Assembly (NCBI GenBank): GCA_016839875.1 | Contig: JAEOTK010000057.1 | Span: 1 to 12,204 of the forward strand | Reading direction: 5' to 3' | Origin: Candidatus Heimdallarchaeota archaeon | GTDB taxonomy: Archaea; Asgardarchaeota; Heimdallarchaeia; Heimdallarchaeales; Heimdallarchaeaceae | Length of the DNA: 12,204 nt | Shown here: piece after piece, positions 6,810-12,204 of the stretch | Position numbering within the stretch: position 1 is the stretch's first letter | Layout: every line of letters starts with the position of its first letter | Position numbers and translations under genes: made by a program | Notes under the pieces: generated by a model | Told to the model about the DNA's origin: nothing | Databases searched by the model: none | The model's input: only the letters and a program-made list of their open reading frames with translations

Positions 6810-7610
6810 GTGTACAAAGTGCCAGAAGTATCATCTGTCGATGGAATCAAAATATATTATGAAGTAATTGGAGAGGGAGATTTCTCTATGGTCTTCATTG
6901 GTGGGTGGGGAGCTCGAACAGGTAGAAAAACATGGAGATATCAATTATCACTAGCTGAAAAATATAAGATTATTTTAATAGATTTAGCTGGTCATGGAAA
7001 CTCTGGAAAGAATAGAGAGAAATATACTATGGAATTGTATGGACATGATGTCAAATCAGTTATTGAAGAATTAGATTTGGGAGAAGTTATACTTATTGGT
7101 TGGTCAATGGGGGGTGCAGCGATTCTTGAAGCTGCAAATTTGTTAAAAGATCGTGTAATTGGATTAATACCAGTCGATGCATTGTTCCCAGATCAAGAAT
7201 CCCCTTATACAGGGTTGGATGAAGAAGCTATTCAAAATAACTTAAAACCATACGAAGAAGATTTTGCTAAAGCTTATCTAAATTTACTAAATTCTTTCAT
7301 CTCTGATAAATTTGATCCTGAAGATGTTAAGGAATGGCACAAATATGCTAAAACACTTGATAAAAGATCGATGATCTCTGCTTTGAGAGAAATGATGTTA
7401 TGGAATGTTCATGACATACTGCCAAAGATAAAGAAACCAATTAAAAGTATCTTGGCAAGTAAAACAATGGAACATTTCTCAACTGAAGAATATCGTAAAA
7501 ATATTGATTTTGAAATTTTAGAAGACACAGGGCATCTCTTAGCCATGGAAGATCCAAAGCAATTCAATTCAATATTAGAACAAACAATTGTAGAATTAAC
7601 TCATAACTAG
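6810..7610 (+). CDS. Alpha/beta-fold hydrolase
   Basis: A 266-residue cytosolic alpha/beta hydrolase without signal peptide. The fold is clear: DGIKIYYEVIGEG (11-23), oxyanion region FIGGWG (29-34), IDLAGHGNSG (57-66), nucleophile elbow GWSMGG with Ser99, and the C-terminal catalytic His242 in DTGHLLAMEDP. Asp123 after strand 6 (PVDALF) is one candidate for the acid; the usual strand-7 Asp is not obvious. The family hydrolyses esters, lactones and related bonds; the sequence is closest in style to small esterases/peroxidase-like members and gives no substrate. No ribosome binding site precedes GTG 6810, while a TATA box lies about 26 bp before it, fitting a leaderless message. GTG 6819 (giving MPEVSSVDG, a common N-terminus in the family) is an equally reasonable start. 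It is flanked by T-runs and seems to be a single-gene unit. Confidence 0.88.
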   Translation: MYKVPEVSSVDGIKIYYEVIGEGDFSMVFIGGWGARTGRKTWRYQLSLAEKYKIILIDLAGHGNSGKNREKYTMELYGHDVKSVIEELDLGEVILIGWSMGGAAILEAANLLKDRVIGLIPVDALFPDQESPYTGLDEEAIQNNLKPYEEDFAKAYLNLLNSFISDKFDPEDVKEWHKYAKTLDKRSMISALREMMLWNVHDILPKIKKPIKSILASKTMEHFSTEEYRKNIDFEILEDTGHLLAMEDPKQFNSILEQTIVELTHN

Positions 7611-7620
7611 TTTTTTACTT
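7611..7620 (+). terminator. Oligo-T terminator after the alpha/beta hydrolase
   Basis: Six T directly after the stop codon, before the promoter of the TetR operon; archaeal-type T-tract. Confidence 0.4.
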
Positions 7621-7654
7621 CTCAACCAATATTAATTGCTTTCATTTAGATAGA

Positions 7655-7662
7655 TTTATAAG
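7655..7662 (+). promoter_or_regulatory. TATA-like promoter element of the TetR operon
   Basis: TTTATAAG is the best TATA match in the gap. It predicts transcript start near 7684, inside the palindromic repeats at 7667-7696. It lies only about 16 bp before ATG 7675, too close for that ATG to be on the message. Confidence 0.5.
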
Positions 7663-7666
7663 TGAA

Positions 7667-7696
7667 TTTGAACAATGTTCAAAACAGTGTTCAAAA
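7667..7696. promoter_or_regulatory. Palindromic operator, probably bound by the TetR protein of this operon
   Basis: Bases 7667-7683 are a perfect palindrome with 8-bp arms and one central base: TTTGAACA, A, TGTTCAAA. Twelve bases on, at 7688-7696, TGTTCAAAA recurs, with AACA before it as a partial left arm, giving a second, weaker site centred on 7687. TetR dimers bind such palindromes, and the position over the predicted transcript start would block initiation. The encoded TetR regulator two genes... downstream at 8144 is the natural candidate; binding itself is inference. Confidence 0.6.
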
Positions 7697-7698
7697 TC

Positions 7699-7705
7699 AA
7701 GGTGA
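7699..7705 (+). promoter_or_regulatory. Shine-Dalgarno site favouring TTG 7711
   Basis: AAGGTGA, 5 nt before TTG 7711 and of the same GGTGA type as that of the FAD oxidoreductase gene in this operon. No such site precedes ATG 7675. Confidence 0.5.
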
Positions 7706-7710
7706 AAAAA

Positions 7711-8151
7711 TTGAAAAGAAAATTATTATCAGCATTTATAATAATTCATGGACTAATACACATAATATTCGAATTTAATATCTATGATCCTAATACAAGT
7801 GGTTATGTAGGGTGGACAAGACAATCATGGATATTATCAAACGCTTTAGGTACATCTGCTATTACAGTTATTGGTCTAATTCTATGGAGCTTAACAATAG
7901 GTGGCTTTGTTGTAGCTGGTATCTTGCTTCTAATGAAGAGAGAAGAATGGAGATACACTGCAATTGTGACTTCATTCATCTCACTGTTTGCATACTTTCT
8001 TCTTTGGGATGGATTAGCACCTGAACCAATGAGCTGGATAATGGGACCTATTGTTAGTGGACTAATGATATTTGCACTACTAGTCTTTAAATGGCCTAAA
8101 GATGAAAAGATGTTCATTGAAAAAGATGAACAAATAAGCTTAGGTGATTAA
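7711..8151 (+). CDS. Small four-helix membrane protein, first gene of the TetR operon
   Basis: A protein of 146 residues with four predicted membrane helices: near the N-terminus (SAFIIIHGLIHIIFEF, with two His), then SAITVIGLILWSL through GGFVVAGILLL, then AIVTSFISLFAYFLLW, and finally MGPIVSGLMIFALLVF, ending in a charged tail. I recognise only a general style (small helix bundles starting IIHGLIH) and no named function. The start is uncertain: ATG 7675 (158 residues) is the centre of the palindrome and probably upstream of the transcript start; GTG 7702 has no ribosome binding site; TTG 7711 has AAGGTGA 5 nt upstream and gives MKRKLLSAF. It overlaps the TetR gene by 8 bp, so the two are cotranscribed. 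It may be a transport or redox-partner subunit for the FAD enzyme, but that is a guess. Confidence 0.75.
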   Translation: MKRKLLSAFIIIHGLIHIIFEFNIYDPNTSGYVGWTRQSWILSNALGTSAITVIGLILWSLTIGGFVVAGILLLMKREEWRYTAIVTSFISLFAYFLLWDGLAPEPMSWIMGPIVSGLMIFALLVFKWPKDEKMFIEKDEQISLGD

Positions 8152-8734
8152 AATAGAGAGTAAAACTGAGAATACAAAGCAAAAAATCATTGCTGCTACT
8201 CTAGAATTAATGAGAGAAGCAGGAAATATAGATGAGGTTTCAGTAAGAAAAATTGTTCAAAAAGCTGGCATTAAAGGTGTAGGTATAATTAATTATCATT
8301 TTGGAACCAAAGATAAACTAATCAGTGATGCTGTAAGATATGATACTAACAAGATTATAGATCAATGGGATACAATTTATGAAACAATGAAAATGCCCCC
8401 AATTGATAAGCTAAAAATCATGTTAAAAGGTACTGGAGATCTAATAGACTCAAATCCTCTTTTTGGTAGAATATCAATGATTCATGATTATTTGAATCCT
8501 GCGGTGGATGATAATACTTCACGATCGATTGAAAAGTACATGATGATTTTTCGGGAGATTTATGGTGATAAGAAATCAGAAGAAGAAATCTGGATAATTG
8601 CACACACAATTTTATCAGGTTCTCAACTTGCGTTTATTAGATCGGATGTTGTTTCGAAGGTTCTTGGAACTGATTTCTATAATAAAAAACAACGCGATGA
8701 ATTTCTAGAAAAACTGATTGATAATTTGATTTAA
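8144..8734 (+). CDS. TetR/AcrR family transcriptional regulator
   Basis: A 196-residue regulator. Residues 11-65 are the TetR DNA-binding domain: TKQKIIAATLELM (helix 1), VSVRKIVQKAGIKGVGIINYHF (helix-turn-helix, about 33-53; YHF is the family signature) and GTKDKLISDAV. The rest is the variable ligand-binding and dimer region, including a Met-rich helix (about 80-90), consistent with a hydrophobic ligand. Full length for the family. GTG 8144 overlaps the previous gene by 8 bp but has no separate ribosome binding site; GGTGAT at 8143-8148 would better serve an ATA codon at 8153, in frame three codons later. It is followed after 13 bp by the FAD oxidoreductase. The palindrome at the operon promoter suggests it represses its own operon and is released by a substrate or product of the encoded enzyme. 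Confidence 0.9.
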   Translation: MIKIESKTENTKQKIIAATLELMREAGNIDEVSVRKIVQKAGIKGVGIINYHFGTKDKLISDAVRYDTNKIIDQWDTIYETMKMPPIDKLKIMLKGTGDLIDSNPLFGRISMIHDYLNPAVDDNTSRSIEKYMMIFREIYGDKKSEEEIWIIAHTILSGSQLAFIRSDVVSKVLGTDFYNKKQRDEFLEKLIDNLI

Positions 8735-8738
8735 AGTA

Positions 8739-8744
8739 GGTGAT
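8739..8744 (+). promoter_or_regulatory. Shine-Dalgarno site of the FAD oxidoreductase gene
   Basis: GGTGAT, 3 nt before ATG 8748, in the 13-bp gap after the TetR stop. It confirms the start and serves as a model for the other starts in this operon. Confidence 0.6.
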
Positions 8745-8747
8745 AAA

Positions 8748-10256
8748 ATGACACAGAAAAATGTAATAATCATAGGAGCTGGGATAGCTGGTTTAACTGC
8801 TGGGTGCTACTTGCAGATGAATGGATATAAAACTGAAATATACGAGTTACATAATCTTCCTGGAGGATGTGTAACCTCGTGGAAAAGAAAAGGTTACACT
8901 ATAGATGGCAGTATTCACGGTTTAGTTGGTTCATCTTCAGATCATCCAATGTACGACTTATGGGACGAAATAATCGACATGAAAGATCTAGAATTCTACG
9001 ATGGACCTGATGTAGCAATTATAACTAAAGATGGAAAGAAGTTTACAAAATACTACGATTTAGAGAAGTTAGAAAATTATATGAAAGAGATTTCTCCTGA
9101 AGATAGTGCTATTATTGAAGAATATATAAAAGATACAAGAAAACTTCAGAAGCTGAACGCTTTTGAAATGATTGCTGGAAAACCAATGGAATTCTATAAT
9201 CTCTTTGATTATTTGAAGATGATAAAGATGTTGCCTGCACTTGGTACAATGAAGAAATGGCAGAATATGACTGCAGAAAAGTTCTCAGAGAGATTCACAA
9301 ATCCATTTCTGAAAGAAGCAGTAAAGAGCTTCCTTTCTCCTGTTCTTTTTGATATTCTAGTTCTTACTGAAATGGACCAAAAACGTTCAGGATATCCAAT
9401 AAGTGGGTCCTTAGATTTTAGTAGAAGGATAGAAAAGAGCTATTTAGATTTAGGTGGAAAAATACATTATAGATCCAAAGTTTCAAAGATAAACACTGTA
9501 TATGATGATAATGCAAAGAAAGACAAAATTATAGGTATATCCTTGGAAAATGGTGAGAACTATGAAGCAGATATTGTTATAAGTGCAATGGATGGATATT
9601 CAACACTCTTCGAACTACTTGAAGGAAAATATATTTATGAAAAATTAAATAAAACTTACGAAAATCCTGATTTGAATCCTTCAATGATTCTGGTATCATT
9701 TGGAGTTAATAAGGAGTATAAAGATAAATCACAGACTTACTTCATCAATATCAAGAAGCCATTAGTTACTCCAGATGGTAATGAATATGATCTTCTTAAG
9801 TTAAGAATTTTCAACTTTGAAACTCCATTAGTACCTAAAGGTAAAACATTATTTATAGTTGAATTGTTAACAAAGAATTTTGAGTATTGGCAAGATTTGA
9901 GAGTTCAAAACAAAACAGAATATAAACAAGTAAAGAGTGACATAGCACAAAAAATGATCGAAATTCTTGACGAGTATTTTGAAGACTTTAAACCAAATAT
10001 AGATATGATTGATGTTGCTACTCCAGCTACATTCTACAGATATACTAACAATTGGAAAGGCTCTACTCAAGGTTGGGATAATGAGAATATCTTCGCAAGT
10101 AGACCCATAAAAAAAGAACTTCCTGGTTTATCAAATTTCTACATGGTAGGTCATTGGATTATACCTGGCGGTGGAGTACCTAATGCGTTTATCAGTGGAA
10201 GAACTGTAGCACAAATCCTGTGTAAGAAAGACAAAATTAAATTCAAAATTACATAA
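8748..10256 (+). CDS. CrtI / carotenoid isomerase / retinol saturase-like FAD oxidoreductase
   Basis: A 502-residue flavoenzyme of the phytoene desaturase-like family. The N-terminal Rossmann motif IIGAGIAGLTAG (GxGxxG at 10-15) is followed by acidic Glu33 for the FAD ribose and LPGGCVTSWKRKGYTIDGSIHGL (shown in part: LPGGC, DGSIHGL), the usual signature in carotenoid desaturases/isomerases. The C-terminus has GHWIIPGGGVPNAFISGR (about 466-483), the second FAD-binding motif. The middle region (about 130-400) would hold the isoprenoid- or lipid-binding cavity. Length is normal (490-510). Members desaturate, saturate or isomerise polyisoprenoids, carotenoids and retinoids, often at the membrane surface. 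No phytoene synthase or other carotenoid gene is in view, so a different hydrophobic substrate, such as a lipid or quinone, is equally possible. It is the last gene of the TetR operon, separated by 16 bp from the convergent small gene. Confidence 0.88.
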   Translation: MTQKNVIIIGAGIAGLTAGCYLQMNGYKTEIYELHNLPGGCVTSWKRKGYTIDGSIHGLVGSSSDHPMYDLWDEIIDMKDLEFYDGPDVAIITKDGKKFTKYYDLEKLENYMKEISPEDSAIIEEYIKDTRKLQKLNAFEMIAGKPMEFYNLFDYLKMIKMLPALGTMKKWQNMTAEKFSERFTNPFLKEAVKSFLSPVLFDILVLTEMDQKRSGYPISGSLDFSRRIEKSYLDLGGKIHYRSKVSKINTVYDDNAKKDKIIGISLENGENYEADIVISAMDGYSTLFELLEGKYIYEKLNKTYENPDLNPSMILVSFGVNKEYKDKSQTYFINIKKPLVTPDGNEYDLLKLRIFNFETPLVPKGKTLFIVELLTKNFEYWQDLRVQNKTEYKQVKSDIAQKMIEILDEYFEDFKPNIDMIDVATPATFYRYTNNWKGSTQGWDNENIFASRPIKKELPGLSNFYMVGHWIIPGGGVPNAFISGRTVAQILCKKDKIKFKIT

Positions 10257-10272
10257 AACATATGTATCTTTC

Positions 10273-10533
10273 TTACACAATCTTAAAGACCTCATCACCT
10301 GGACGAACTCTTTCTGGTACTTTAATCCCTACTTGTTGTCCTTTTTTTACAGTTTCCACATCTTCTCCTTCGATTTGCATGGATTTTATTACCATCTCAA
10401 AATCAGATGTTGCACCTGAGAAGAGTAATTTATCTCCTACATTTATTTCTACTATCACTTCTATTGCAGCTACACTTGGTTTTGAGAAGAAATTGAAAAC
10501 TTCACCTATTTTTTCTTTGCTCATTTTAGTCAC
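10273..10533 (-). CDS. EF-Tu domain 2-like (translation elongation factor-like) small protein
   Basis: An 86-residue single beta-barrel protein. KIGEVFNFFSKPSVAAIEV, VGDKLLFSG, TSDFEMVIKSMQIEG and KKGQQVGIKVPERVRPGD, in that order, are the features of the stand-alone archaeal 'translation elongation factor-like' protein, related to domain 2 of EF-Tu and to the C-terminal domain of U32-type peptidases. It has no GTPase domain. A role in RNA or tRNA modification or as a partner of U32 proteins is suggested for relatives, not shown here. Two starts are possible: GTG 10533, at the predicted transcript start, and ATG 10524 (MSKEKIGEV), which has GTGA 6 nt upstream and matches the usual length better. 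The gene is divergent from the aldo/keto reductase with a 72-bp gap and shares its promoter core. Confidence 0.85.
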   Translation of the reverse strand: MTKMSKEKIGEVFNFFSKPSVAAIEVIVEINVGDKLLFSGATSDFEMVIKSMQIEGEDVETVKKGQQVGIKVPERVRPGDEVFKIV

Positions 10534-10553
10534 AAGTTAATATTACTAATTAT

Positions 10554-10571
10554 GGTTTTAAAAATTTATTG
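10554..10571. promoter_or_regulatory. Shared divergent TATA region
   Basis: GGTTTTAAAAATTTATTG reads as a TATA-like element on both strands: TTTTTAAAA on the minus strand, about 26 bp before GTG 10533, and TTTAAAAATTTATT on the plus strand, about 25 bp before an expected start near 10590 and ATG 10606. The whole gap is only 72 bp, so both genes must use this segment. Confidence 0.45.
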
Positions 10572-10605
10572 AGAAAAAATCAAATTCGATAGAAGAAGTA
10601 TCATT

Positions 10606-11496
10606 ATGAAGCTTTTTTCCGAAAATTTATTTACTACCTTTAGAAATCATCCTCATATGTCCAATAAACAACTTCCAATAATCGGTTTAGGAACCTGGAT
10701 GCTTAAAAAAGATGCTGCCAAATTTTCAACAATAGAAGCCATAAAAATAGGATACAGACATATAGATACTGCACAAGCATACGGAAATGAGCAAAATGTG
10801 GGGGACGGATTACAACAGCTGTTTGAAGCTGGAATTGTAAAAAGAAATGAATTAACTATAGCAACAAAATTGCACCCACTTAATCTTAGACCAAAACTTG
10901 TATCAAAATCAACTTGTAAATCCCTTCAAAAACTGAAATTAGATTTCATAGATATCCTTTATGTACATTATCCTGCCTTCGCATTAGGTTACTCACATCA
11001 GAAAACATTAGGTGTAATCAGTAATTTGGTAGATGAAGGACAGGTTAAACATATAGGAGTTTCAAATTTCACAACCAGAATGGTCGATAGATCTCTAGAC
11101 TTTTGTGACAAATCGATTTTTGTAAATCAAGTAGAACACCATCCTTATTTACAGCAGGAACAGCTTCTAAAACATCATAAAGATAAAGGGGTTCATGTTG
11201 TATCATACTCCCCTTTAGGAAGAGGAGACGCAATCAAAGATGAGGTAATTATAGATATAGCTAAGAGAAATAATATCAGTACTGCACAAGTTTGTTTAGC
11301 TTGGATTATAAGTAAAGGAGCTTATCCCATACCTAAAGCAACAAGTTTGGAGCATATTCGAGATAACTTTAAAGTAAAAGATGTTCAACTGTCGAAAGAT
11401 GATTTAGAAAAAATAGATAATATTTCAAAAAGAAAACGGTATGTTCATCCACCTTTTGTATCTCCGAAAGAATGGAGAAAAAAGAAACAGAATTAG
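10606..11496 (+). CDS. Aldo/keto reductase
   Basis: A 296-residue NADPH-dependent aldo/keto reductase: a cytosolic TIM-barrel enzyme that reduces aldehydes and ketones to alcohols. The catalytic tetrad is complete: Asp54 and Tyr59 (HIDTAQAYGNE), Lys88 (ATKLHP) and His121 (LYVHYPA). HIGVSNF (147-153) and NQVEHHPYL mark the later strands, SYSPLGRG the cofactor loop, and PIPKATSLEHIRDN (about 242-255) the adenosine-phosphate binding motif. Met18 (MSNKQLPIIGLGTW) is a good alternative start at 10657, since families usually begin just before this strand; ATG 10606 adds 17 residues and has no strong ribosome binding site. The C-terminus is basic (KEWRKKKQN). The stop interlocks with that of the convergent acidic gene at 11493-11496. 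Substrate unknown; the general role is likely detoxification or sugar/aldehyde metabolism. Confidence 0.92.
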   Translation: MKLFSENLFTTFRNHPHMSNKQLPIIGLGTWMLKKDAAKFSTIEAIKIGYRHIDTAQAYGNEQNVGDGLQQLFEAGIVKRNELTIATKLHPLNLRPKLVSKSTCKSLQKLKLDFIDILYVHYPAFALGYSHQKTLGVISNLVDEGQVKHIGVSNFTTRMVDRSLDFCDKSIFVNQVEHHPYLQQEQLLKHHKDKGVHVVSYSPLGRGDAIKDEVIIDIAKRNNISTAQVCLAWIISKGAYPIPKATSLEHIRDNFKVKDVQLSKDDLEKIDNISKRKRYVHPPFVSPKEWRKKKQN

Positions 11497-11900
11497 TCTT
11501 CTTCTTCCTCTTCTTCTTCCTCTTCTTCTTCCTCTTCAGTTTCTTCAAAAACCTCTTCAATAATTTCGTTACGTAATTCGTACATAACTTCATAGGTTTT
11601 TTCTACGATTTCAGCAACTAAATCAGAAAGTACTGTTTTTGCATCTTTTGTAACTATTCTAGCTAATTTTTCACCAATAATGAACTTCTGTACTTCTGAC
11701 ATATCTTCCGAAATGCCTTCAGGGATAGTTTCTACAATTTTGTCTTTAACTGATTGTTGAATATCTTTTATCATGAATTCTAGCTTTTCTTTTGCAATCA
11801 GAGTTCCTAAACCATCAACAATTTCTTCTTCTATTTCTTCCATAACTTCATCAAAAATTATTTTCGATAAATCTTTTTTCTGTTCTTCCTCAAATGTCAT
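11493..11900 (-). CDS. Unrecognised acidic helical protein with poly-Glu tail
   Basis: I do not recognise this protein. From ATG 11900 it has 135 residues, nearly all predicted helix, strongly acidic, with Glu-rich ends: MTFEEEQKKD, EVMEEIEEEIVDGL, and a C-terminus of TEE... with 13 consecutive Glu codons and a final Asp. Hydrophobic heptad-like spacing (IIFDEVMEEIEEEIV, LVAEIVEKTYEVMYEL) suggests a coiled coil or helical bundle. No signal or membrane segment. ATG 11900 is preferred over ATG 11999 because GTGAG lies 6 nt upstream and a TATA-like box at 11953-11961 points to a transcript start near 11931, after the longer start. The Glu tail is built from a 12-bp tandem repeat. It could be an acidic chaperone- or histone-binding-type protein, but this is speculation. 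Confidence 0.65.
   Translation of the reverse strand: MTFEEEQKKDLSKIIFDEVMEEIEEEIVDGLGTLIAKEKLEFMIKDIQQSVKDKIVETIPEGISEDMSEVQKFIIGEKLARIVTKDAKTVLSDLVAEIVEKTYEVMYELRNEIIEEVFEETEEEEEEEEEEEEED
11497..11532. repeat. Three perfect tandem copies of a 12-bp unit
   Basis: TCTTCTTCTTCC occurs three times in succession (11497-11508, 11509-11520, 11521-11532), with a partial fourth copy (TCTTC). On the minus strand it encodes the poly-Glu tail (GAA/GAG codons) of the acidic protein. Confidence 0.9.
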
Positions 11901-11952
11901 TTTACTCACTTTGAGATAATATTCAATAGAAATAAAAAATCTTTGTGTTAAT

Positions 11953-11961
11953 CTATTTAAC
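11953..11961 (-). promoter_or_regulatory. TATA-like promoter element for the acidic gene
   Basis: The minus strand reads GTTAAATAG, about 26 bp before a predicted start near 11931 and about 55 bp before ATG 11900. Confidence 0.35.
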
Positions 11962-11990
11962 CATATTTTGAGGTGAGTTCTATAACTGGT

Positions 11991-12007
11991 CATAATCACA
12001 GATTATG
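11991..12007. repeat. Perfect inverted repeat, 7-bp arms, 3-nt loop
   Basis: CATAATC, ACA, GATTATG. It lies in the 112-bp gap between the two minus-strand genes, just after the stop of the right-hand gene and about 35 bp upstream of the TATA box of the acidic gene. It may be an operator or an RNA hairpin; there is no T-run behind it to make it a clear terminator. Confidence 0.6.
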
Positions 12008-12012
12008 GATGA

Positions 12013-12204
12013 TTATTGTTTTTCAAGAACACTATTGCAATAACTATGTAAAGATAATTCCTTTTCATGTTGAAAATCCTTTTTTGGTTTTTTCTTTTTT
12101 GAATTAGAGGAATCTTCTTTCTTGATTTTTGAGGGATTTTTTGCTGCTTCTGCGGCAATTCTACTTAATCGTTCATATATTGTTTCTTCCTTGGGTTTAT
12201 CTTG
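12013..12204 (-). CDS. Unrecognised protein, Lys-rich C-terminal fragment
   Basis: Reading in from the right edge on the minus strand, 63 codons are open and end in TAA at 12013-12015; the start is outside the window. The visible part begins QDKPKEETIYERLSRIAAEAAKNP, a helical stretch, then NSKKKKPKKD, strongly basic, and ends HSYCNSVLEKQ. The composition is low complexity, typical of a flexible tail on a larger domain, and I see no family motif. It is codirectional with, and 112 bp upstream of, the acidic gene. It is too short for the usual ORF length limits but is consistent with a real coding end because the frame runs uninterrupted from the edge. Confidence 0.5.
   Translation of the reverse strand, partial: QDKPKEETIYERLSRIAAEAAKNPSKIKKEDSSNSKKKKPKKDFQHEKELSLHSYCNSVLEKQ

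Noticed and set aside
7675..7710. ATG 7675 as start of the small membrane protein
   Set aside because: It is at the centre of the palindrome, only about 16 bp after the TATA box, and lacks a ribosome binding site; TTG 7711 is better supported, though not proven.
7803..8117. Minus-strand frame of 104 codons inside the small membrane-protein gene
   Set aside because: It lies wholly opposite a gene with clear membrane helices and operon context, and has no promoter or ribosome binding site.
10256..10272. ACATATGT in the short gap between the FAD oxidoreductase and the convergent small gene
   Set aside because: An 8-bp palindrome between two 3' ends is expected by chance and no regulatory role is likely there.
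10262..10540. Plus-strand frame of 92 codons opposite the EF-Tu-domain-2-like gene
   Set aside because: Ser/Thr/Pro-rich translation typical of an antisense shadow; the opposite strand encodes a recognisable conserved protein.
11369..11593. Minus-strand frame with a KKRKKKRKKK stretch
   Set aside because: It is another frame of the Glu-encoding 12-bp repeat and of the aldo/keto reductase 3' end; not a basic protein gene.

Overview
The window reads as an archaeal chromosome segment that is A+T-rich throughout (about one third G+C by eye). The archaeal signs are TATA-like boxes about 25 bp before likely transcript starts, short or apparently absent leaders, GGTGA/GGAGGT-type ribosome binding sites, frequent GTG/TTG starts, T-run terminators, a small stand-alone EF-Tu-domain-2-like protein typical of archaea, and surface proteins with an N-terminal export signal plus a C-terminal membrane anchor. 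Low G+C and Lys/Asn/Ile-rich proteins would suit an Asgard (Loki- or Heimdall-type) archaeon, but nothing here proves that. I see no rRNA, tRNA, CRISPR array, insertion sequence or phage gene.

Layout: (1) 2-334, + strand: 3' end of a zinc-type alcohol dehydrogenase/quinone reductase; 367-1221, +: PIG-L/LmbE-type deacetylase. (2) 1218-4356, - strand: three genes, read from the right: an exported membrane-anchored metallo-beta-lactamase-fold hydrolase, an exported membrane-anchored Ntn-hydrolase (choloylglycine hydrolase/acyltransferase type), and an unrecognised polytopic membrane protein translationally coupled to it. (3) 4553-5461, +: NAD synthase; 5566-6738, +: NosD-like beta-helix surface protein; 6810-7610, +: alpha/beta hydrolase. 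(4) 7711-10256, +: compact three-gene operon of a small membrane protein, a TetR regulator and a CrtI-like FAD oxidoreductase, preceded by a 17-bp perfect palindrome placed on the expected transcript start. (5) 10273-10533, -: EF-Tu-domain-2-like protein, sharing one promoter core with the divergent aldo/keto reductase at 10606-11496, +. (6) 11493-11900, -: very acidic protein with a poly-Glu tail, then 12013-12204, -: Lys-rich C-terminal end of an unrecognised protein.

Most genes are ordinary accessory metabolism. The parts worth a second look are the TetR-controlled operon with its visible operator, and the surface-hydrolase cassette. I do not see a clearly new defence or mobile system. Intergenic gaps are all under 200 bp and hold promoters, terminators or nothing visible.
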